Below are positions 3,134-7,694 of a stretch of DNA of 7,694 nt, one piece after another. Origin of the DNA: Anaerolineae bacterium (GTDB taxonomy: Bacteria > Chloroflexota > Anaerolineae > 4572-78 > J111); NCBI GenBank assembly GCA_020433785.1, contig JAGRCC010000268.1, positions 1-7,694 of the forward strand. The letters are read 5' to 3'. The notes below the pieces were generated by a model. The model had not been told where the DNA came from and made no database searches. It saw only the letters and a list, made by a program, of their open reading frames with translations. The translations under genes and the position numbers were made by a program. Each line of letters starts with the position of its first letter. Positions within the stretch are counted from its first letter, which is position 1.

Positions 3134-5905
3134 TCAGGTTGGTAATCCCAATTCTTGTCGTGTTTCAAGCCAAGCTTGGCGAATGTGCGGTACGATGGTC
3201 ATTTTGTGGTTGGGTAATCGTAAACCAATCTGACGCAAAGTGGGATCGAGGCCCTGGTCATATAGTTCTTTGGTCAGTCGCCTGACTGCTATTTCAAGCT
3301 GCTGCTGGCGCTGTAGGCTTCTGGCCTTGACAAAAGTCTGCCGCTTAGCCAGAACGTCTGCCATCAACTCAGGGAAATAACGCCGCAAGGTGTCACAGGT
3401 ATAGCCAAGTTCCTTGACCAAGAGCTTCATTGCTGGAGGCTCCTCCTTTTCGTCAGCCAAAATCGCTTGTAAAGCCTGTTCTGCCGCCAGTTTTTTGGCC
3501 TCCTTGTGATGTTGGCATCGTGCCCTGAGGGCCTGAGCTTGAACAGGACAGAGACGTTTGAGAGTGGATGGGTCACGTTCCAACCGCCGCGCCACTTCCG
3601 TCAAGGTCGGTGGTGGCTTGGCCGGGTTTTCAGCCAGGATGGCCTCGAATTGGGTCTGAAGCTTTTGATAGTTGTCGGTCAGATGGGCCTGACGCTGTTG
3701 CCGGATTTGCCGGCATAGCTCGGGAAAATGAAAGCGAAGCTTTTTGCTGTTGGCATGGCCCAGCTGCCGGGCCACCTCATTCAAGGTCGGAGGCGGGGTC
3801 TGGTCACTGGTCAAGGCCGATTGCAAAGCATCTTGCCAGGATTGCTTCTGAGCAGCTTTGTAAGCCTGGTAACGTTGCACAATGAGCGCGCTCTCATCAG
3901 GAAACTGCTCGGCCAAGCCGGCATCTGTGCAATTAAGGTGTTTAGCCACTTGAGTCAAGGCAGGCGGGGGAACGCTTTTTTCGGCCAAGAGTTGATCGAG
4001 AAAGTCTTTGCGTTGCTGTTTGGCCGCCTGCCGTTCAGCTTCAGCTCGCCGCAGGATTTCGGCGCACAGGTCCGGGCAAATCTTTCTGAGCAGATGGGCT
4101 TGAACGCCCAGTCTGCCGGCGATTTCCCGCACCGAGGGAGCCGGCGATTCGTTGGCGGCCAGGATTTCAGCCACTTTGGTAGGTAAGCCAGATATTTGAG
4201 CCTGGTCGTAGGCCGCTTTTTGTTCATACAATTGAGTACATAGATCGGGATGACGATCATGCAAGGTACCGTCGCTGCAGTTTAGCCGTCGGGCAACCTC
4301 TGCAATGGAGGGTGGCGGTTTTTCTTCTGCTGCGAGAATAGCGACAAATTGGCGATGGATCTTGGCATGATCCAGGAGTTGTCGCCTGGTCTTTGGGACG
4401 GGTTGATAATTGGAGCGTCGTTGGGTGATTTGACGGCAGAGTTCTGGAAATCGTTTGTACAGATACTTGATATTCTCATCCAGGTCAGCCGCTGCTTCAA
4501 CAACTGAGGGCGGCGGCGTTTCATCAGTGGCCAGAATTCGCTTTAAGCCCACTACGGCTCTCATTCGTCTGGCCTGACGATAGGCCAGATACTTTTTAGA
4601 GAGCGAGTGACACGCTTCAGGGCAAGCGTCTGTAAGGGTAGCAGGATGTATTTGCAAGCGACGAGCAACTTCTCTGAGCGAAGGAGGTGGGGTCTCCGGG
4701 CTCTGCAAAAACATTTGGAGCTGGTGCTGGAGTTGCTCGTGTTTCTGTTTGACTTGGCTTTGTCGACGCTGCTCATACCGCTCTACCAGATGTTGATATT
4801 GCTCGGGAAAATGGTGTTTAAGTACATTTGACCCCACGCCCAATTTCTGGGCGACCTGTCGAGCTGAGCAAGGGGGTGTGCCATTCAGAAAAGGGGCAAG
4901 TTGTTGGCGTAAGATATTGACGTCTGTCTGTGGTCTGGCCCGATGGGCTGGTGTTTCACCCCCACCAATCTCGGCCGTAAATATGTCAAGCAGGGACTGG
5001 TTGAGACGGAAGCAAATTTTGGCCAGCAGGTCCAGCCGCATCGGTTGGGCGTGATTGAGGCAGCGGTAGATGACGCTGGAGGACATTTCAATTTGTCGGG
5101 CTAGCCCTACAGCGTGATTCGGCCCTGTTGTTTCCAGACTGGCCCTGAGATGGTGAGCCAGTGTTTGTGGCTGCGGATCGGTCGGTAAGTGAGGAGCCGC
5201 GATAATCATCTTGGTCAGTTCGCTCGTTAGCCACAGTTGCCACGACCATTCCGGGTCAGCTCGACGGTGCTCCGCCGCAGCCAGGCCCAGCCAGCCGCGA
5301 CAGTGAGGACAGTAACCCAGCTTGCCTGTGTTGTTGACCAAGGGCAACTGGCGTTGGCAATCTGGGTGGGGACAGTGACAGCAGAGCGCCTGTTGATGGT
5401 CGGGACAAATCTCCACCACCTCCAAATGCCAGCGCAAGGGATTGTAGAGGGTCTGGCCGGCTTGCCGCCACTCGGTGTAGCAACTTGGACACCAGGCTAG
5501 ATGAGGCCGCAGTAATTTTTCACGGACCAGCACGTTGCGCCAGGGATACAGGGTCAGATAGCGGAGACCCTGGCGCTGAGTGAGCTTTTCCAGGACAGAA
5601 ATAGTCATTGCGGTCCAGTCGCTCACCCCATTCAAGTTTTTGGCGCCGCTGTTGAACTTGGCTCGGGTGGTTGGTCCAAGTCTGTTGAGTAGGGGCGCAA
5701 ATTCCAGCTCGGCCAGTTTGTTCAGAGGGACACAATGAGCATTGGCCAGACGGGTCAAATAACTGGTCAGGCTTTCCACGTCTTTGACTTCTTTGAGGGT
5801 TTCCATCAAGCATTTGTGGCCGACCAATTGGGCTTTGAAGTACCGTAATTGCTCATCCACAGAGCGGGCGAGCAAGGACGTGGGGACTTTGCTTTCTGTC
5901 GTCAT
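3134..5905 (-). CDS. tniQ: TniQ/TnsD-type target-selection protein with tandem HTH repeats
   Basis: TniQ/TnsD proteins choose the insertion site of Tn7-like elements by binding DNA and recruiting the TnsC ATPase. The TniQ signature is clear at residues 131-208: WCPSC (138-142) and EICPDH (165-170), then CCHC (175-178) and YCPHC (198-202), together two likely zinc sites. Residues about 263-312 look like an Xre-type helix-turn-helix (VGLARQIEMSSSVIYRCLNH, then LDLLAKICFRLNQSLLDIF). From 328 to the end come nine clear repeats and one degenerate one, each with a PPPS-x-x-EVARRL start and an FPELC-like end. At 923 residues it is far longer than ordinary TniQ (roughly 300-400) or E. coli TnsD (about 500). 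The N-terminal 110 residues are diverged. The ATG has AAAGGAGA upstream (5922-5915), and tnsB ends 22 bp before it, so the genes are probably co-transcribed. No frame damage is visible. Confidence 0.9.
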   Translation of the reverse strand: MTTESKVPTSLLARSVDEQLRYFKAQLVGHKCLMETLKEVKDVESLTSYLTRLANAHCVPLNKLAELEFAPLLNRLGPTTRAKFNSGAKNLNGVSDWTAMTISVLEKLTQRQGLRYLTLYPWRNVLVREKLLRPHLAWCPSCYTEWRQAGQTLYNPLRWHLEVVEICPDHQQALCCHCPHPDCQRQLPLVNNTGKLGYCPHCRGWLGLAAAEHRRADPEWSWQLWLTSELTKMIIAAPHLPTDPQPQTLAHHLRASLETTGPNHAVGLARQIEMSSSVIYRCLNHAQPMRLDLLAKICFRLNQSLLDIFTAEIGGGETPAHRARPQTDVNILRQQLAPFLNGTPPCSARQVAQKLGVGSNVLKHHFPEQYQHLVERYEQRRQSQVKQKHEQLQHQLQMFLQSPETPPPSLREVARRLQIHPATLTDACPEACHSLSKKYLAYRQARRMRAVVGLKRILATDETPPPSVVEAAADLDENIKYLYKRFPELCRQITQRRSNYQPVPKTRRQLLDHAKIHRQFVAILAAEEKPPPSIAEVARRLNCSDGTLHDRHPDLCTQLYEQKAAYDQAQISGLPTKVAEILAANESPAPSVREIAGRLGVQAHLLRKICPDLCAEILRRAEAERQAAKQQRKDFLDQLLAEKSVPPPALTQVAKHLNCTDAGLAEQFPDESALIVQRYQAYKAAQKQSWQDALQSALTSDQTPPPTLNEVARQLGHANSKKLRFHFPELCRQIRQQRQAHLTDNYQKLQTQFEAILAENPAKPPPTLTEVARRLERDPSTLKRLCPVQAQALRARCQHHKEAKKLAAEQALQAILADEKEEPPAMKLLVKELGYTCDTLRRYFPELMADVLAKRQTFVKARSLQRQQQLEIAVRRLTKELYDQGLDPTLRQIGLRLPNHKMTIVPHIRQAWLETRQELGLPT
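3146..4924 (-). repeat. Nine to ten tandem HTH-like repeats in the TniQ tail
   Basis: Imperfect repeats of the TniQ protein, period 58-66 residues (about 174-198 bp). Approximate residue spans are 328-384, 392-446, 452-500, 517-570, 576-626, 633-687, 691-743, 750-803, 810-861, and a degenerate one at 869-920. The Ser/Thr/Ala after the prolines falls at about 347, 409, 467, 533, 591, 649, 707, 767, 825 and 889. Each unit has a first helix (x-x-x-ILA), a turn with PPPS/T, a helix like REVARRL, a variable helix, then FPELC and a charged helical linker rich in Q, R and K. This layout resembles repeated helix-turn-helix modules. Confidence 0.85.
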
Positions 5906-5915
5906 CGGGAATCAT

Positions 5916-5922
5916 CTCCTTT
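5916..5922 (-). promoter_or_regulatory. Ribosome binding site of tniQ
   Basis: AAAGGAG on the minus strand lies 10 bases before the tniQ ATG at 5905-5903, inside the 22-bp gap after the tnsB stop codon (5930-5928). No promoter-like sequence fits in this gap, so tniQ is probably read from the tnsB transcript. Confidence 0.65.
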
Positions 5923-5927
5923 CATCT

Positions 5928-7355
5928 CTACAATGTAAAAACCGGAAAAGCTTCAATGGCTTCGCTCTCATCCGTCATTTTTGGCTGGACTGGTTCATCT
6001 TGTTCCACGACATTGGTCAGCCCTGTCTTAGTCGTTGTGCGGTGATCAGTTTGAGGCGACGATGGGTTACCTTCAGCCATCATGACCACCTGCTGATTGT
6101 CAGCTTCTCGCCAAAACAGGTCGAAGTTCTGCTCCTCCTGCTCCAATTCCTCAATGAATTCGGCCAGCCATCGTCCGGTTAGAGGCAATTGACGGGTATG
6201 ACGACGGTTGCGAGCCCGCATCTCTGCGGCGGCCAGTTTCAAAACTTTCTCCGAACGACCATTGAGACGGGCGTAATGTTCGGAGATGCATTGAACCCAG
6301 TGGCCTTGAACGTAGGCGTAGGCCAAACCCATGTTCAGTGGGTCATACCGAACGGGCACCTGTTGCTGAACAGTGGCAGGTTGACGAAAGGTGTCGTGCC
6401 AGTAATAGATGTAGTTGAGCCTGATGCCCCGATTAGGATCGACTTTGGCCGTCCCTTTTTTGGTCGTCGGCATAGTGTCAACGATGAAATCTCGATTGTA
6501 GGGGAGCATCCGATGTTGCCGCTTACCAGCCACAGCCAAGCCTGCAGCCAATGCTTCTTGAGGGCTTTGTCCCAACGTGCCGTGTTCAGCCTGGTTGTAC
6601 AATTCAGCCCATTGGCAGAAACGAGGATAGAGCCTGGGGAGGGTCCAATTGGCTAGATTTTTGGGATTAACATCTCGACCGACCTGGCGCAAATCGCCCA
6701 GCATCAATTGGGTGTTGCCGGTCAGATTGTAGATGAATTGGGTTTGGGAGGTGTTAAACAATCGCTCAACAACGTTACCGTATCGGGGTTTGCTGCCTGG
6801 CCTTTCCTTTTTGGAACATTCATATCTGGCCAGCAAGGTTTCATAGTAGAGACTATGAAACTCTGAGCCGCCATCGTTGACGATTGACTGTGGCAGACGA
6901 CCGTGGCGGCGGACACAATCTCGCAGGACCATCATGCAGGAACGGTAACTGGGTGGATCATAGCTGAGATACAAGGCCAGCAGGCTTCGGGTGAAGGCGT
7001 CTATCAAAAATGTAATCCAGGGCCGTCCCAGATTTTTTAAGGTTGTGGAGTGGAGCAATTCTAAATTGAGCTGGGTGTGGTCGATATGGGCCATCTCGTA
7101 GGGCCGTTCCCCATGGCGAGGGGTGGTATACGTCAATTCCCAGTAAAAGGCTTCGTGTTGAGCAGCGGCCTTGTACCCTCGACGTTGACGGGTCTGTTCA
7201 TCTTTGGGGCGCAAATCAATGGCCTGACTGAAGGTCTTGAGACTGCACGGTTGCAAACCCTGCCGCCGGCAGGCCAGTCGGAAAGCGTGGTAAACGGCGA
7301 TTTTGGTTGGCTGTTTGTTGTTTTCGTAAGACTCGCCGATGAACTTGTGCATCAA
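5928..7355 (-). CDS. tnsB: TnsB-type DDE transposase, catalytic and C-terminal part
   Basis: This is the catalytic part of a TnsB/MuA-family transposase, which binds transposon ends and carries out strand transfer. Numbering from a TTG at 7355, the RNase H-like core has D92 in MAHIDHTQLNLEL, D161 in SIVNDGGSEFHS and E197 in YGNVVERLFNT. The spacings of 69 and 36 residues fit a DDE triad. A Mu-transposase C-terminal domain follows (about 280-390, with YYWHDTFRQPATVQQQVPVR), then an acidic tail of about 60 residues, a region that in TnsB homologues contacts TnsC. The frame continues upstream without a shift as far as a TAA at 7397-7395, beyond which the N-terminal domain is found. The TTG has no visible ribosome binding site, so this piece is more likely part of a broken or readthrough gene than a separate short protein. 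The family call is firm; activity is doubtful. Confidence 0.9.
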   Translation of the reverse strand: MMHKFIGESYENNKQPTKIAVYHAFRLACRRQGLQPCSLKTFSQAIDLRPKDEQTRQRRGYKAAAQHEAFYWELTYTTPRHGERPYEMAHIDHTQLNLELLHSTTLKNLGRPWITFLIDAFTRSLLALYLSYDPPSYRSCMMVLRDCVRRHGRLPQSIVNDGGSEFHSLYYETLLARYECSKKERPGSKPRYGNVVERLFNTSQTQFIYNLTGNTQLMLGDLRQVGRDVNPKNLANWTLPRLYPRFCQWAELYNQAEHGTLGQSPQEALAAGLAVAGKRQHRMLPYNRDFIVDTMPTTKKGTAKVDPNRGIRLNYIYYWHDTFRQPATVQQQVPVRYDPLNMGLAYAYVQGHWVQCISEHYARLNGRSEKVLKLAAAEMRARNRRHTRQLPLTGRWLAEFIEELEQEEQNFDLFWREADNQQVVMMAEGNPSSPQTDHRTTTKTGLTNVVEQDEPVQPKMTDESEAIEAFPVFTL

Positions 7356-7394
7356 ATGGCGGGTTTCGGTCGGGATTTTGGGTGAGCGATTGCC

Positions 7395-7397
7395 TTA
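7395..7397 (-). other. In-frame TAA interrupting tnsB
   Basis: The minus strand reads CAC AAG TAA GGC AAT CGC, with TnsB-like sequence in the same frame on both sides. One base change (for example CAA or AAA to TAA) explains it. A nonsense mutation in a decaying transposon, a sequence error or stop-codon readthrough are possible; the sequence alone does not decide, though nothing around the codon looks like a recoding signal. Confidence 0.85.
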
Positions 7398-7694
7398 CTT
7401 GTGGGTTTGGTCAATCAACCCCACATAGCCACAGCGGTGGGTCAGTTGCGCTTTTTTGAAATTGGCGACATATCGATTGAGGGTTCGTAGATGGAGGGTC
7501 GTATCCAGAGGTGCTTTGCCCTGTAAAATGGGTTTAACGATCATGCGGTAACGGTAATTGGCCTTTTGCAGAGCCTTGGGATTGGCCTGAGCCAGAATCT
7601 CTCTGGCTTCGCGGCTCAGCTCGGTTTCAAGTCGTTCCGGTAAGTCCACAACTTCCCCGGTATCCACCAAATGGAATGTGTCAAGAATAATGAG
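7395..7694 (-). CDS. tnsB: TnsB N-terminal part, cut off by an in-frame stop and by the window edge
   Basis: The minus-strand frame is open from the right edge to a TAA at 7397-7395. A TTG at 7670 is the first in-window start candidate, giving 91 residues, but the same frame continues to the edge (LIILDTFHLVDTGEVV), so the real start probably lies outside. The sequence is typical of the region before the TnsB catalytic core: a helical segment (LQKANYRYRMIVKPIL), a likely helix-turn-helix (LHLRTLNRYVANFKKA) and then CGYVGLIDQTHK. In TnsB homologues such a segment runs directly into a GNR-x-P-x-hydrophobic-P stretch. Here the codons after the TAA read GNRSPKIPTETRHL in the same frame and lead into the catalytic part. 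The two pieces are therefore one gene interrupted by one codon, not two neighbouring genes. Confidence 0.8.
   Translation of the reverse strand, partial: LIILDTFHLVDTGEVVDLPERLETELSREAREILAQANPKALQKANYRYRMIVKPILQGKAPLDTTLHLRTLNRYVANFKKAQLTHRCGYVGLIDQTHK

Noticed and set aside
3728..4186. Plus-strand open frame of 152 codons inside tniQ, and similar ones at 3568-3885 and 5784-6182
   Set aside because: They lie opposite the repeat-bearing TniQ frame, show no family resemblance, and are readily explained by the composition of the coding strand.
3146..4924. Regularly spaced repeats as a possible CRISPR array
   Set aside because: The period is about 174-198 bp, similarity is at protein level in one continuous frame, and no short identical repeats with spacers exist. 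Nothing in the window shows a CRISPR-associated transposon.
7356..7400. Programmed frameshift between the two tnsB pieces
   Set aside because: Both pieces are in the same frame and only a TAA separates them, so no shift is needed.
1..7694. tRNA, rRNA or riboswitch genes
   Set aside because: No cloverleaf, rRNA-like or known riboswitch sequence was recognised in the non-coding stretches on either strand.

Overview
The window looks like part of a bacterial accessory region carrying mobile-element genes. Its right-hand 60% (about 3134-7694, minus strand) holds the transposition genes of a Tn7-like / Mu-like element: a TnsB-type DDE transposase, followed after 22 bp by a very long TniQ/TnsD-type target-selection protein. 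The left-hand 40% holds two related methyltransferase-like genes on the plus strand, separated by a minus-strand toxin-antitoxin cassette. The organism cannot be fixed from sequence. Moderate-to-high GC, Shine-Dalgarno sites, TTG/GTG start candidates and this mix of families would fit a Chloroflexota or similar environmental bacterium; that is inference only.

Layout, left to right. (1) 3-1037 (+): methyltransferase-fold protein with a decayed SAM-binding loop, open at the left edge. (2) 1038-1313: non-coding, with a hairpin, a block of AACC/ATCC tetranucleotide repeats, overlapping inverted repeats and a minus-strand terminator. (3) 1314-1957 (-): RelE/ParE-type toxin and Xre-type antitoxin overlapping by 4 bp, with a perfect palindrome upstream. 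(4) 2021-3067 (+): paralogue of gene 1 with an intact SAM-binding loop but no catalytic NPPY-type motif. (5) 3083-3118: rho-independent terminator between convergent genes. (6) 3134-5905 (-): 923-residue TniQ protein with zinc-binding motifs, an Xre-like helix-turn-helix and nine to ten tandem helix-turn-helix repeats. (7) 5928-7694 (-): TnsB, whose reading frame is broken by one in-frame TAA at 7395-7397 and which runs off the right edge.

How they fit together. In Tn7-like elements TnsB cuts and joins the transposon ends, an AAA+ ATPase (TnsC) bridges, and TniQ/TnsD chooses the target. TnsB and TniQ are present here, but no TnsC gene lies between them, so it must be outside the window or supplied in trans. 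The TniQ tail has a conserved scaffold with variable predicted recognition helices, as expected of a modular DNA reader, and is the most novel item here. The stop codon in TnsB suggests an inactivated copy, a sequence error or readthrough. The toxin-antitoxin pair and methyltransferase-like genes may be cargo or part of the host island; no transposon end was identified to settle this.
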